Shown: positions 45,519 through 55,349 of the stretch, piece by piece
Layout: every line of letters starts with the position of its first letter
Position numbering within the stretch: the first letter of the stretch is position 1
Assembly (NCBI RefSeq): GCF_024655635.1
Contig: NZ_JANLGI010000009.1
Location: 1-64,000 of the forward strand
Direction of reading: 5' to 3'
Length of the DNA stretch: 64,000 nt
Source: Allobosea sp. 47.2.35
GTDB lineage: Bacteria; Pseudomonadota; Alphaproteobacteria; Rhizobiales; Beijerinckiaceae
Notes under the pieces: model-generated
Seen by the model: the letters and a program-made list of their open reading frames with translations, nothing else
Database searches by the model: none
What the model was told of the DNA's origin: nothing
Position numbers and translations under genes: made by a program

Positions 45519-46664
45519 TCAGATCTCGATCGTGTCGCCGGGCTTGAGGCCCGTCATCAGCTTGGGAATATCGGCCGCCAGCGTGGCGGCGGTCGCGGCA
45601 TCGCAGGAATGGGCGAGGATGCGCCCCGCGCCACTTGCCGCTGCGATTGCTACGTTCTCCGGCAATGTCGGATGGGTCGGGAAGCGCAGCCACTCGGCCT
45701 CGCCCGCGGCCAGCATCAGATCGGCCGGACTCCCCTTGGGGATGCCGCCGGTCAGCAAGACCGGATGCTGTTCGCGGCGGGCTTGCGCCAGCGCGGCCTT
45801 GGAAGGGCCGGCGAGCCCCATGCCGTCATCGACGAGCAGGGCGGCAGCGGGGAGTGGCTCGCCTTCCTCCCAGAGCAAGGCCTCGGCAAAGCGCGCCGAG
45901 AGAATATCGGCGGCACCGGGCTTCAACCAAGCGGAGGCGGCGATCTGCTGCGCCAGCGCCTCGCGCATCGAGGGGTGGATCGCGATCGGCGTGTCGATCA
46001 GGCCGATCAGCTCGACCGAGCGGCCGGAGAGCGGTGTCGGCAGAACCGCGCCCTGCGGGTGAGCTGTGAGCCAACGCTTGATGGCTGTACCGCGCTCGGC
46101 TGCGGGGATGCGGTCGGCCCCATAGGAGGCATCGACCAGCAGCAGATCGCAAGGTGGCAGCGCGTCCATGGCGAAGACGGGGCTTGCCGGTACGACATCG
46201 CCACAATAGCCGAGGCTGCGCCCGCCCGCGCTCAAATGACACCAGATGCCGCCGACGACATGGCCGCTGCGGCCGGTGCGGATCGTGATCGGGCCGATGG
46301 CGAAATCCGCGCCGTGGGTGACGATCTCGACGGTGGCCGCCTTGGCGAGCGAACGTTCTTGCGGTGTGGCGTACGCGGCCAGCGTCGCGTCCGTCTCCGC
46401 CGCGGATTCGGCGGTCATCAGGATGCGGCCGGAAAAGCCGTTGGCGAGGCACCAGCCCAGCGCCGCGACATGGTCCTCATGCGCGTGGGTGACGATGAGC
46501 GCGTCGATGCGTTCGAGCTCGGCGCGCGTGATCGCCGGGTAATAGGCGGCTCCGCGCGCGCTGGTATCGATGCCGACATCGAGCAGGAGCCGCGTCCCGC
46601 CGTGCTCGACACCGATGCAGGTCCGGCCCTTCTCGCCGATCCCGCCATGGATCCTCAGTTTCAT
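45519..46664 (-). CDS. MBL-fold metallo-hydrolase, RNase J-like
   Basis: A 381-residue metallo-beta-lactamase-fold protein. The zinc motif THAHEDHVAALG follows the IGEKGRTCIGVEHG start, and later ligands are at GRSGHVVGG and YCGD. It resembles the RNase J/CPSF-type catalytic core but lacks the long RNase J C-terminal extension, so its substrate may be RNA or a small phosphoester. It is upstream of surE by 2 nt and downstream of the ABC ATPase by 10 nt, suggesting one transcription unit with the importer. Confidence 0.8.
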   Translation of the reverse strand: MKLRIHGGIGEKGRTCIGVEHGGTRLLLDVGIDTSARGAAYYPAITRAELERIDALIVTHAHEDHVAALGWCLANGFSGRILMTAESAAETDATLAAYATPQERSLAKAATVEIVTHGADFAIGPITIRTGRSGHVVGGIWCHLSAGGRSLGYCGDVVPASPVFAMDALPPCDLLLVDASYGADRIPAAERGTAIKRWLTAHPQGAVLPTPLSGRSVELIGLIDTPIAIHPSMREALAQQIAASAWLKPGAADILSARFAEALLWEEGEPLPAAALLVDDGMGLAGPSKAALAQARREQHPVLLTGGIPKGSPADLMLAAGEAEWLRFPTHPTLPENVAIAAASGAGRILAHSCDAATAATLAADIPKLMTGLKPGDTIEI

Positions 46665-46674
46665 GCCGCTGGTC

Positions 46675-47766
46675 TCACGCAGCCTTGTCCAGGGAGATGC
46701 TCTCCGGGATAACCCAGCCGTCGGTGATGGCGATGCGGATCGTCTCGCCGGGTTGGGCGGGAGCGGGTTCGGCCGCGTCGAGATGCAGGACGATGTCCTG
46801 GTTGCCAGTGGGGCGCGCTTCCATGCGGAAGAACCCGCCCTGATAGGACAAGCGCTCGACCGTGGCCGGCAGGCCGTCCTGCCCGGTTGCCGCGATGCTG
46901 ATATCGCGGGCGCGCAGGCAGAGTTTTGCCTGCCCGGTAACGGCTTGATCGGGGCGGCAGCGCACGACGGCCTCGACGCCGAGCACGCTGGCCTTGCAGC
47001 GCCCTGCCTGCGGCGTGGAAAGGATGGTCGCAGGCAGCACCATGCCTTCGCCGATGAAGCCAGCGACAGTCGCGTTGGCGGGCTCGCGATAGAGCAGCGA
47101 GGGCGTCGCGAGCTGGAGCAGGCGGCCGCGATCCATCACGGCGATGCGGTCGGCCAGCGCCATGGCCTCGGCCTGATCATGGGTGATGTAGACCATGGTC
47201 GTGCCGGTGCGCTCGTGGAAGCGCGAGAACTCCTCCTCCATCGAGGCGCGCAGATGGACGTCGAGATTGGCGAGTGGCTCGTCGAGCAGCACCAGAGAGG
47301 GCTCGGTGACGAGGCAGCGGGCGAGCGCGACGCGCTGGCGCTGACCGCCGGAGAGCAGACCCGGCCGGCGTTCCGCAAAGCCGTCCAACCCGACGAGATC
47401 GAGCGCGGCGGCGACGCGCTTCGGCCGTTCGGGGTCGCGAACGCCGGCGACGGTCAGGCCATAGGCGACGTTCTCCGCCACCGTCATATGCGGCCAGAGC
47501 GCGTAGGACTGGAAGACGATGCCGAGCTTGCGATGCTCCGGCGGGATATGGGTCTCGGCGGAGGAGACGAGCCGGTCGCCGATGCTGATCCGGCCGCCGT
47601 CGAGCTTGTCGAAACCGGCGATCTGGCGCAGCAGCGTGGTCTTGCCGCAGCCGGAAGGGCCGAGCACGGCCAGGAACTCGCCATCCTCGACCGCGATCGA
47701 GACGTCGTCGAGCGCGAGATAGGAGCCGAAGCGCTTCTGCGCGCGGTCGATGGTCAGTCGCGCCAC
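46675..47766 (-). CDS. ABC importer ATPase, FbpC/AfuC-like
   Basis: A 363-residue ATPase with the CUT1/Fbp architecture: Walker A LGPSGCGKTTLL, signature LLSGGQRQRVALAR, Walker B LVLLDEPLANLD, and a C-terminal regulatory TOBE-like domain from about residue 240. The start is a GTG at 47766 overlapping the permease stop by 13 nt, so V-A-R-L-T reads as fMet-A-R-L-T. It energises the importer with the permease and binding protein upstream. The substrate class is ferric iron, phosphate sugar or phosphonate. Confidence 0.9.
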   Translation of the reverse strand: MARLTIDRAQKRFGSYLALDDVSIAVEDGEFLAVLGPSGCGKTTLLRQIAGFDKLDGGRISIGDRLVSSAETHIPPEHRKLGIVFQSYALWPHMTVAENVAYGLTVAGVRDPERPKRVAAALDLVGLDGFAERRPGLLSGGQRQRVALARCLVTEPSLVLLDEPLANLDVHLRASMEEEFSRFHERTGTTMVYITHDQAEAMALADRIAVMDRGRLLQLATPSLLYREPANATVAGFIGEGMVLPATILSTPQAGRCKASVLGVEAVVRCRPDQAVTGQAKLCLRARDISIAATGQDGLPATVERLSYQGGFFRMEARPTGNQDIVLHLDAAEPAPAQPGETIRIAITDGWVIPESISLDKAA

Positions 47767-49466
47767 GGCAGGACTCCCTGGGGCAGTTTCTGGGCAAAGA
47801 GGCTGGTGGAGGCCATCAGGCCGATCGTGACGACGACGGTCACGGCCGCGAGCGCCGAGGCATAGGTTGAATCGCCGCCCTGCTCGAAGGAGAAGACGAC
47901 GACGCCGAGCGTTTCCGCGCCGGACGACCAGAGCAGGGCCGAGACGGTGAGCTCGTTGAAGGCGGTGAGGAAGACCAGCAGGGCGCCCGCGACGGCGGCC
48001 GGCGCGACCAGCGGGAAGATGATGGTGACGAGCCGGCGCGGCAGGCCGGCGCCGGCGATCTGCGCAGCCTCCTCCAGCGTGCGGTCGATCTGGAGATAGC
48101 CGCTGATGACGGGTCGTAGGCCCAGCACCAGGAAGCGGGCGAGATAGGCGAAGACGATGATCCAGATCGTGTTGTAGAGCGAGACGTTCAGCACCGGCAG
48201 CGGCTTGAGGAAGAGCAGGATCGCGGCGATGGCGAGCACGACGCCGGGCATTGCATAGGGCAGCTCCGCCGCCAGATTGAGCAGGCGCAGGGCGCGGGAC
48301 TTCTTCCAGACGATGAAATAGCCAAGCGGCACGCAGATCAGCACGATCAGGGTCGCCGCGCCCGCCGACATCAGGAAGGAATTGACGAAGGCGCGCCTCG
48401 AGGCCGCGTGCTCGAACAGGACATAGGCGTAATTGGCGAGCGTCGCGGTCTTCGCATTGAGGGGAACGCCGAAGGCGGGGATCAGCGAGGTCGAGAGCAG
48501 GCCGAGGAAAGGCATGGCGAGCACGAGGATCGCGAAGGCCCATAACCCGATCTCGACCGGGCGGCGCCAGCGGCCGAGCTCGAAGGGGCGCGCCGCGCTC
48601 GAGGTCGTGGTGATCCGGAAGTCGCGGCGACGCAGCATCAGGTCCTGCAGGAGGATGCCGGCCATCGCGATCACGCCGATCAGCAGGGAGAGGATCGCGA
48701 CCTCGGAGAGCACGCCGGGGCCGAGGCCCGAAAGACGCTGGTAGATCAGCGTCGGCAGGACGAGGAAGTTGCCGGGAATGCCGAGGAAGGCAGGAATGCC
48801 GAAATTGCCGAGGCTGGAGACGAAGCAGAGCGCGATGCCGGCGACGAGCGGCGGCGTCATCAGCGGCAGGACGACGGTGCGCAGCACGGTCAGCGGGCTT
48901 GCGCCGGCGGCGAGGCCGGCCTCGATCAACTCCTTTGGCAGGGCGCGCAGGCCCGCGCGCAATGTCAGGAAGACCAATGGCGCATATTGCAGCCCGAGCA
49001 GCAGGATGATGCCCTCGCGCGAATAGAGCGGATTGCGGCTGCCGAGCGGCGGCGCCATGCCGATGAGCTTCAGCAGCGTGCTTGACGGGCCGAAGAGCTG
49101 GAGCCAGGCCAGCGCCGTGACCTGCGGCGCGATCATCAATGGCAGGACGAAGCAGAAGGTGAAGGCGTTGCGGGCGCGGATATCGGTCAGTGTCGCCAGC
49201 AGCGCGACCGTGCCGCCAATCAGCGTGGCGAGGATCGTGCCGGCAATGGCGGTGGTGAGGCTGTTCCAGGTCGCCGTCCAGGTCGCCGGGCTCGCCATGA
49301 CCTTCCCGAGCGCCGTCGCCGAGAGCTGGCCGCCGGGGGCGAGGCCCTCGACGATCAGGCGCCCGATCGGCAATAGCGACAGGAGCGCGACGAGGCCGAC
49401 AAGCCCCCAGAGGAGGCCCGTCTCCTCGACGCGCGTACGCAGCGTCGCGGGATCGGCGAGGGACAT
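47754..49466 (-). CDS. ABC importer permease, two fused TM halves (FbpB/AfuB-like)
   Basis: A 570-residue permease with two six-helix modules fused, as in FbpB/AfuB. EAA-loop-like segments are LPKELIEAGLAAGASPLTVLR in the first half and DRTLEEAAQIAGAGLPRR in the second. It starts with ATG at 49466; a GTG two codons upstream is also possible. It follows the binding-protein gene by 17 nt. It forms the membrane channel for the substrate delivered by the periplasmic protein. Confidence 0.92.
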   Translation of the reverse strand: MSLADPATLRTRVEETGLLWGLVGLVALLSLLPIGRLIVEGLAPGGQLSATALGKVMASPATWTATWNSLTTAIAGTILATLIGGTVALLATLTDIRARNAFTFCFVLPLMIAPQVTALAWLQLFGPSSTLLKLIGMAPPLGSRNPLYSREGIILLLGLQYAPLVFLTLRAGLRALPKELIEAGLAAGASPLTVLRTVVLPLMTPPLVAGIALCFVSSLGNFGIPAFLGIPGNFLVLPTLIYQRLSGLGPGVLSEVAILSLLIGVIAMAGILLQDLMLRRRDFRITTTSSAARPFELGRWRRPVEIGLWAFAILVLAMPFLGLLSTSLIPAFGVPLNAKTATLANYAYVLFEHAASRRAFVNSFLMSAGAATLIVLICVPLGYFIVWKKSRALRLLNLAAELPYAMPGVVLAIAAILLFLKPLPVLNVSLYNTIWIIVFAYLARFLVLGLRPVISGYLQIDRTLEEAAQIAGAGLPRRLVTIIFPLVAPAAVAGALLVFLTAFNELTVSALLWSSGAETLGVVVFSFEQGGDSTYASALAAVTVVVTIGLMASTSLFAQKLPQGVLPWRD

Positions 49467-49483
49467 GCGCACCGCGTCCGGGC

Positions 49484-50491
49484 TCAGTTGCCGAACATGG
49501 TGGCGAAGCGGGCCTTGTCGGCCTCGGTCGCCTTCACCACGGCCGCGATGTCGGAGGCCATGACGTTGATCTTGGTGCCTTCCGGCAGCCAGGACGGCGA
49601 GCCGATGCTGGGCTTGGCCGGGATATAGCCCATCCAGAGCGCGAGCTTCTGCCCGGCATCGGAGAGGATGAAATCGACGAAGGCCTTGGCGGCGGCCTCG
49701 TTCTTGGTCGACTTGATGATGGCGACGGGCTCGGTCACGGCCGGCGCGCCCTCCGTCGGGAAGACGAAATCGATCGGCGAGCCCTGCTTCTTGGCGTTAT
49801 AGGCCATGAAGTCGACGAGGACGCCGTAGGATTTCTCGCCGCTGGCCACGGATTTCAGCACGGCGCCGTTGCCGCGCACCGCGACGGCCTCGTTGGCCTT
49901 CAGCCCCTCGAACAGTTTCCAGCCGAGATCGGGACGGGCGGTCATGGTCGAGAGCATGATCGCGGCAGCGCCCGAATAGAGCGGGCTCGGCATCGCGACC
50001 TGGCCCTTGTAGGCGGGCTTGTCGAGATCGGTCCAGGAGGTCGGCTTCTCCTTGGCGGCGGTGTTGTAGGCGATGCCGGTGGTGATCAGCTTCGAGCCAA
50101 AATAGGTCTTCTCGGCGTCGAAGGAGCCGGGCTGGAAGCCGTCGGTCTTGGCGCCGGGATAGGCGAGGAGCTGCTTCTGGGACTTCAGGATCTCCATGCT
50201 CGCGGCATCCGCGATCAGGAGGACGTCGGCGCCGGGCTGGCCGGCCGAGATCTCGGCGGCGAGCTTGCCCATCACCTCGGTCGTGCCCGAGCGGAAGATA
50301 TCGACCTCGATATTGGGATAGGCCTTCTTGAAGGCGGCGACGGTCTGGGTCGCGTCCTTCTCCGGCTGCGAGGTGTAGAGTACGAGCTTGCCCGAGGGGG
50401 CCTGCGCGAAGGCGGGCGCGGCGGCAAGCAGGGCGGCGGCAGCGGTCATCATCAGGCCGTGTCGCGTGAAGCGGCGTCGTGTCAGGGTCAT
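49484..50491 (-). CDS. ABC importer periplasmic binding protein (AfuA/PhnS/FbpA type)
   Basis: A 335-residue binding protein with a signal peptide ending at about residue 29 (LLAAAPAFAQA). The two-lobed PBP starts GKLVLYTSQPEKDATQTVAAF, and PSPLYSGAAAIMLS and FPTEGAPAVTEPVAI are typical of the AfuA/PhnS/FbpA group. The adjacent Tyr-Tyr iron ligands of FbpA are not seen in the expected place (only an isolated Tyr in DFMAYNAKK), so ferric iron is less sure than a phosphorylated ligand. GGAGGAG precedes the ATG. Confidence 0.88.
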   Translation of the reverse strand: MTLTRRRFTRHGLMMTAAAALLAAAPAFAQAPSGKLVLYTSQPEKDATQTVAAFKKAYPNIEVDIFRSGTTEVMGKLAAEISAGQPGADVLLIADAASMEILKSQKQLLAYPGAKTDGFQPGSFDAEKTYFGSKLITTGIAYNTAAKEKPTSWTDLDKPAYKGQVAMPSPLYSGAAAIMLSTMTARPDLGWKLFEGLKANEAVAVRGNGAVLKSVASGEKSYGVLVDFMAYNAKKQGSPIDFVFPTEGAPAVTEPVAIIKSTKNEAAAKAFVDFILSDAGQKLALWMGYIPAKPSIGSPSWLPEGTKINVMASDIAAVVKATEADKARFATMFGN

Positions 50492-50612
50492 GTTCTCATC
50501 TCCTCCGTTGTCGCGATGCCGACCTTTACGCCAGATGCGCCGGTCGATCTTCGTGTCAGTTTGTCATCTCAGGTCGGTCATCCGCGATGCAGCGACCGGC
50601 TACCATCTTCCT

Positions 50613-51848
50613 TCACAGAAGCAGCTCGGGGTTTTCAAGGGCCTCGCGCAGATCGGCCATGAAACGGGCCGCCGCGACGCCATCGACGATGCGATGGTCC
50701 GAGGACAGCGTGAAGTTCGCCATCGGCCGGAGCACGATCTCTCCGTCGCGCCCGACCGGCTTGTCGACGGTGCGGCCGACCGCGAGGATCGCGCCCTGCG
50801 GCGGGTTGATGATCGCCGTGAACGAGTCGACGCCGTACATGCCGAGATTGGAGATGGTGAAGGTGCCGCCGCCGAGCTCGGCCGGGGTCAGCGTGCGCTT
50901 GGCCATCCCGTCTCGCAGCCTCGCGAATTCGCGGGTCATGGCGGGCATGTCCATGGCGCCGGCATTGCGCAGCACGGGCACGACGAGGTCGCCGTCGCGC
51001 TCCATGGCGATGCCGATATCGATGCGCTCGTGGAAGCGGGTCGCCTCGCCCTCAGCGGAGGCATTGATGACCGGATGATCGCGCAGGATGTGGGCGGCGA
51101 CGCGGGCGATCAGCACGGTGAGGCTGGGCTTGGGCGCGCCGATGCGCTCGTGCCGCTTGGCCAGGCGGCCGAGCAGGTCTCGCGCGGCGCTCATCTCGAT
51201 CTCGGATGTCAGATAGAAATGCGGCGCGGTGCGCATGCTCTCGGAGAGCCGATTCGCGACGATGCGACGGATGGCGGAGAACGGCTGCAGGCGGCCTTCG
51301 GAGGCATTTGCCGAGGGAGCGGGCGCAGGACGCGTCTCCTGGGCCGGAGCGCAGCGCGGCCGCTGCTCCAGATGGCGCTTCACGTCGGCTTCGCCAATGC
51401 GCCCGCGCGGGCCGGTGCCGGCCACGATCTTGAGGTCGAGGCCGTTCTGGCGGGCGATGCGGCGGGCGAGCGGGGTCGCGCGCAGGCCGGACGAGGCCGG
51501 TGCGACCGCAGTCACCGGCGCGGCCGGGGCCTCGGTCTTCGAAACGGGTGTGGCAGCCGCCACGCTAGCCGTAGCGGCTGCCGGCTTGGACGGTGTGGTA
51601 GCGGCCTCACCGTCGAGGTAGATCCACGCAACGGGTGTTCCGACCGAGATCGGCACGCCGGTCTCGGCCTTGATGTTCCGGATCGCGCCGGTGGCGGGGG
51701 CCTCGACCTCCATCACGGCCTTGTTGGTGCCGATCTCGAAGATGGTGTCGCCCTGGCGGACCAGATCGCCTTCCTTGACATGCCAGGCCTCGATCGTGCC
51801 CGTCTCCATGTCCATGTCGACCTTGGGAAGGATGACCTCGATGGGCAT
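50613..51848 (-). CDS. Dihydrolipoamide acyltransferase (E2) of a 2-oxoacid/acetoin dehydrogenase
   Basis: A 411-residue E2. The lipoyl domain is at residues 1-78, with Lys43 in IGTNKAVMEVEAPATG (the usual Asp before Lys is Asn here). A Pro/Ala-rich linker and the E1/E3-binding domain (122-160) follow, then the catalytic domain from about 185 with DHRIVDG (His385, Asp389) at the end. It transfers the acyl group from E1 to CoA. Its start shares a nucleotide with the E1beta stop (TGATG). No E3 is encoded nearby. Confidence 0.93.
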   Translation of the reverse strand: MPIEVILPKVDMDMETGTIEAWHVKEGDLVRQGDTIFEIGTNKAVMEVEAPATGAIRNIKAETGVPISVGTPVAWIYLDGEAATTPSKPAAATASVAAATPVSKTEAPAAPVTAVAPASSGLRATPLARRIARQNGLDLKIVAGTGPRGRIGEADVKRHLEQRPRCAPAQETRPAPAPSANASEGRLQPFSAIRRIVANRLSESMRTAPHFYLTSEIEMSAARDLLGRLAKRHERIGAPKPSLTVLIARVAAHILRDHPVINASAEGEATRFHERIDIGIAMERDGDLVVPVLRNAGAMDMPAMTREFARLRDGMAKRTLTPAELGGGTFTISNLGMYGVDSFTAIINPPQGAILAVGRTVDKPVGRDGEIVLRPMANFTLSSDHRIVDGVAAARFMADLREALENPELLL

Positions 51849-52870
51849 CAGGCTTCCCCGCGGCGGACGAGATTGGCGGCGGCGGTGACGATGTCGTCCT
51901 CCTGCGGGACGGCCGCCTTCTCCAGGACCGGATTGTAGGGGATCGGCGCATCGGCGCCGCCGAGCCGGATGATCGGCGCATCCAAGAAGTCGAAGACCTC
52001 GCTCTCCGCGATCATCGCCGAGATCTCGGCGCCGATGCCCATGGTCTTCACGCCCTCGTAGACGACCAGCAGGCGATGCGTCTTGCGTACGCTCTCGGCG
52101 ATCGTGGTGAAGTCGATCGGGCGGATCGAGCGCAGGTCGATGACCTCGGCCGAGATGCCATCCGCGGCGAGCCGCTCGGCCGCGGCTTCCGCCTTGCGGG
52201 CCATGATCGAGGAGCCGACGATGGTCACATCTGTGCCCTCGCGGCGGATTGCGGCCTTGCCGATCGGGATGCGATAGGCCTCGGCCGGGACGTGGCCCTT
52301 GGTCTTGTAGAGCAGCTTGTGCTCGAAGATCAGGACGGGGTTGGGATCGTCGATCGCGGCGAGGAGCATGCCTTTGGCATCGTGCGGCGTGCTCGGCTGC
52401 AGGACTTTCAGCCCCGGCACATGGGCGAACCAGGCTTCGAGACTCTGGCTGTGCTGGGCGGCCGCACCCGTGCCCGAGCCGCCGGGCAGGCGCACCACCA
52501 TCGGCACGCTCGCCTTGCCGCCGAACATGAAGCGGATCTTGGCCGCCTGATTGACGAGCTGCTCCATGGCGAGCGTGACGAAATCCGAGAACTGGATTTC
52601 CAGCACCGGGCGCATGCCTGTGATCGCGGCGCCGACCGCAGCGCCGGCGATGCCAAGCTCGCTGATCGGGGTGTCGATCACGCGGTCCTTGCCAAAGCGG
52701 TGGACGAGGTCGCCGGAAACGCCGAAGGCACCGCCATAGACGCCGACATCCTCGCCGAACAGGAAGACGCGCTCGTCGGCTTCCATCGCCTGACCGAGCC
52801 CCTCGCGCACGGCCTCGGCATAGGAGAGCTCGCGGATCTCGCTCACGGCTTCGAGCGTGTCAGAGGGCAT
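51848..52870 (-). CDS. E1 beta subunit of 2-oxoacid/acetoin dehydrogenase
   Basis: A 340-residue transketolase-fold E1beta. Typical segments are [44 protein letters not shown] and [20 protein letters not shown]. Together with E1alpha it decarboxylates a 2-oxoacid or cleaves acetoin using thiamine diphosphate. The ATG at 52870 overlaps the E1alpha stop; a GTG 9 nt upstream is possible. It lies between E1alpha and E2 in one operon. Confidence 0.95.
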   Translation of the reverse strand: MPSDTLEAVSEIRELSYAEAVREGLGQAMEADERVFLFGEDVGVYGGAFGVSGDLVHRFGKDRVIDTPISELGIAGAAVGAAITGMRPVLEIQFSDFVTLAMEQLVNQAAKIRFMFGGKASVPMVVRLPGGSGTGAAAQHSQSLEAWFAHVPGLKVLQPSTPHDAKGMLLAAIDDPNPVLIFEHKLLYKTKGHVPAEAYRIPIGKAAIRREGTDVTIVGSSIMARKAEAAAERLAADGISAEVIDLRSIRPIDFTTIAESVRKTHRLLVVYEGVKTMGIGAEISAMIAESEVFDFLDAPIIRLGGADAPIPYNPVLEKAAVPQEDDIVTAAANLVRRGEA

Positions 52871-53876
52871 AGACGTCACGGGTCAGGTCTTTCGGATCGG
52901 GGTCCGGGCAGGCGCGGGCGAATTCAACGGCGGCGTCGATGTCGCGCTGGGCGTCTTCTTCGAGCTTCATCAGCGCGGCGGCGTCGAAGCGGTCATGCGC
53001 CTTGAGCTCGTCCTCCAGCCGCCGGATCGGGTCCTGGTTGCGCCATTCCTCGATCTCTTCCTTGGAGCGGTAGAGATTGCGGTCGCTCTTGGAATGGCCG
53101 CGCCAGCGATAGGTCTTGCACTCGATCAGCGAGGGGCCTTCCCCGGAGCGGGCCCGCGCGATCGCGACCTTGGCGACGGCCGCGACGCCGGCGAGGTCGT
53201 TACCATCGAGGCAATGGCCGGGCATGCCGTAGGCGCTCGCGCGGTCGGCGACGTTCGCCACTGCCATGGCGCGGCCGATATCCATCGACATGCCGTATTT
53301 GTTGTTCTCGCAGACGAAGACGACCGGCAGCTTCCAGATCGAGGCCATGTTGAGCGCCTCGTGGAAGGCGCCCTCGTTCGAGGCGCCGTCGCCGAAGAAG
53401 ACCATGCAGACCCGGCCGTTCTTCTGCGCCTTGATGCTCATGCCGACGCCGACCGCGATCGGCAGGCCGCCGCCGACGATGCCATTGGCGCCGAGATTGC
53501 CGCCCTCGACATCGGCGATATGCATCGAGCCGCCGCGGCCCTTGCAGTAGCCGGTCTCCTTGCCGAAGAACTCGGCGAACATCAGCCTGGGCTCGGCGCC
53601 GCGGGCGATGCAGTGACCGTGGCCGCGATGGGTCGAGAGGATGTAGTCGTGCGCTTCGAGCGGCAGCGTCGTGCCGACGGCGCTGGCTTCCTGCCCGATC
53701 GAGAGATGCATTGTGCCGTGGATCAGGCCGCGCATATAGCTCGCCTCGGCCGCCTCCTCGAACTTGCGGATCAGGTGCATGCGGGTCAGTGCCTGCGCCA
53801 CCGTCGCATCGTCGAGCGCGGCGAGCTCGGGCCGCTGGTTCGGCTTCAGGTCAGCGCTCATGGGTTCAGCGCTCAT
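52860..53876 (-). CDS. E1 alpha subunit of 2-oxoacid/acetoin dehydrogenase
   Basis: A 338-residue TPP-dependent E1alpha. The TPP motif GDG (162-164) runs through [15 protein letters not shown] to ENN (190-192). [12 protein letters not shown] and [11 protein letters not shown] are active-site segments, and [10 protein letters not shown] is the phosphorylation-loop-like region. The length is that of acetoin dehydrogenase AcoA or short pyruvate E1alpha. The ATG at 53876 overlaps the stop of the SAF oxidoreductase gene (ATGA). Confidence 0.95.
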   Translation of the reverse strand: MSAEPMSADLKPNQRPELAALDDATVAQALTRMHLIRKFEEAAEASYMRGLIHGTMHLSIGQEASAVGTTLPLEAHDYILSTHRGHGHCIARGAEPRLMFAEFFGKETGYCKGRGGSMHIADVEGGNLGANGIVGGGLPIAVGVGMSIKAQKNGRVCMVFFGDGASNEGAFHEALNMASIWKLPVVFVCENNKYGMSMDIGRAMAVANVADRASAYGMPGHCLDGNDLAGVAAVAKVAIARARSGEGPSLIECKTYRWRGHSKSDRNLYRSKEEIEEWRNQDPIRRLEDELKAHDRFDAAALMKLEEDAQRDIDAAVEFARACPDPDPKDLTRDVYAL

Positions 53877-55234
53877 TCTTGGGCTCCGGAGGTCAGCGCG
53901 GCGATCATCGCGTCCTGGGCGCGGCGCACCTCGACGATCTTCAGGCGCTCGTCGGGCGTCGCGTCGGCCAGTGTGATGAGTTCGCCCTTGCGGACGGGCC
54001 GCGTCATGGTCGCGCCCTGGGCGAGGCCGATCGGCAGGGCCTTGCGCGCCTGCGCATCGGCGCGGGAGAGAGCGAAGCCGCGATAGCCGTATTCGCCGAT
54101 GGCATCGAGCGTCTCGCCCACCGCGAGGTCGCGCTTGGCGACGCAGCCGACCTCGGAGGTCGGCACCGGCAGCGGGCGCATATGGCTCTGGTTGAAGATC
54201 GTCGCGGCGGCGGCCGAAAGCGGCACTTCGAGGCTCGTCAGGTGATAGGGCCGGAAGAAGGAGTAGTACGGGCCGGGGCCCAGATGCAGGTCGCTCATCC
54301 GCTCGCGGACGCGGGGATGGCGCATCTCCGCGACGGCGAAGACGCCGGGCGCGACACCCTTGGCCACCGAGAAATCGACGACGCCCTTCTGCGAAAGCAG
54401 GCCGCCCTCTTCCTTCGGGCAGAAATAGTTCTGCAACTCGTCCTTCGGCGCGGCCGGGCCGTGCATGCCGGGGATATCCGGCACGAAGCCGCAGGCATTG
54501 GCGATGGCGACCATCTCGACCATCGTCTTCGAGCCGTCGACGAACTCGACGAGCATGCGCGGGTTCATGTTCCGGCGTGTGGCTTCCTCGACATAATCGG
54601 CCGGCACGGCGTCGATGCGGAACGGGTTGTTCTTGCCCTTGCCGGCGGCGACCACCGGATAGCCCATGGCGCGGACGAAATTGATCAGCTCCATCGCGGC
54701 GGCGGGCTCGTCGCCCGCGCCGAGCGTGTAGACCACGCCGGCCTTGGCCGCCTCGACCGCGAGATAGGAGCCGATGGTGATGTCGGCCTCGACATTCATC
54801 ATCACGATATGCTTGCGCGCGGCGATGGCGGTCAGCGCGACGCGCGAACCGGCTTCCGGGTTGCCGGTGGCGTCGATGATGACGTCGACATGGGGCGAGC
54901 GGCAGATCAGGTCGAGCGAGGTCGTGGCGGCGATGCGGCCCTTGCGCCTGCTGGCATCGAGCCCGGCCTCGTCGGTGATAGTGTCGACATCGCCCTTGCG
55001 TCCGGCAAGCGCGGCAGCCTCGGCGACGCGATCCGGCGCGATATCGGCAACCGCGGCGATCTCGATGCCGGTCATCTGGGAGATCTGGACGACGATATCG
55101 GTGCCCATCTGGCCGGCGCCGATCAGGCCGACGCGGACCGGTTTGCCGGCCCTGGCACGCAATTCGAGCGCCTCGGCCAGGGACAGGCCGGCGACGGGCG
55201 CGCCCAAAGGCGGCTGCGGCTGGATCGCGGCCAT
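53873..55234 (-). CDS. SAF-domain NAD(P)-dependent oxidoreductase, homoserine dehydrogenase-like
   Basis: A 453-residue protein. The Rossmann fold [17 protein letters not shown] (Gly motif at 39-44) and a homoserine dehydrogenase-like part with [19 protein letters not shown] and [12 protein letters not shown] cover residues 1-330. The C-terminal part (about 355-440) is a SAF/AFP-like domain ([17 protein letters not shown], then [12 protein letters not shown]). I know it as a conserved group found beside sugar-acid or polyol genes; its reaction is not established. It is first in the operon with E1alpha-E1beta-E2, so it probably oxidises or rearranges the precursor of the E1 substrate. Confidence 0.82.
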   Translation of the reverse strand: MAAIQPQPPLGAPVAGLSLAEALELRARAGKPVRVGLIGAGQMGTDIVVQISQMTGIEIAAVADIAPDRVAEAAALAGRKGDVDTITDEAGLDASRRKGRIAATTSLDLICRSPHVDVIIDATGNPEAGSRVALTAIAARKHIVMMNVEADITIGSYLAVEAAKAGVVYTLGAGDEPAAAMELINFVRAMGYPVVAAGKGKNNPFRIDAVPADYVEEATRRNMNPRMLVEFVDGSKTMVEMVAIANACGFVPDIPGMHGPAAPKDELQNYFCPKEEGGLLSQKGVVDFSVAKGVAPGVFAVAEMRHPRVRERMSDLHLGPGPYYSFFRPYHLTSLEVPLSAAAATIFNQSHMRPLPVPTSEVGCVAKRDLAVGETLDAIGEYGYRGFALSRADAQARKALPIGLAQGATMTRPVRKGELITLADATPDERLKIVEVRRAQDAMIAALTSGAQE

Positions 55235-55253
55235 CGTCGATATCTCTCCCTAG

Positions 55254-55289
55254 GACATATGTTCTTATCTCAGAACAAAAGAACATGTC
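55254..55289. promoter_or_regulatory. Operator array between the SorC gene and the SAF/E1/E2 operon
   Basis: TGTTCT (55260-55265)/AGAACA (55272-55277) is a perfect inverted repeat with a 6-bp spacer. It is flanked by GACAT (55254-55258) and GAACATGTC (55281-55289), which repeat the same half-site outward. It lies 20-55 bp from the oxidoreductase start and 60-95 bp from the regulator start, so SorC control of both directions is inferred. Confidence 0.7.
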
Positions 55290-55349
55290 ATTCGTCCTGT
55301 CAAGCGCACAGATGTTCAAACGGGTTGCCTTGGACGGTGCGATGCGGTG

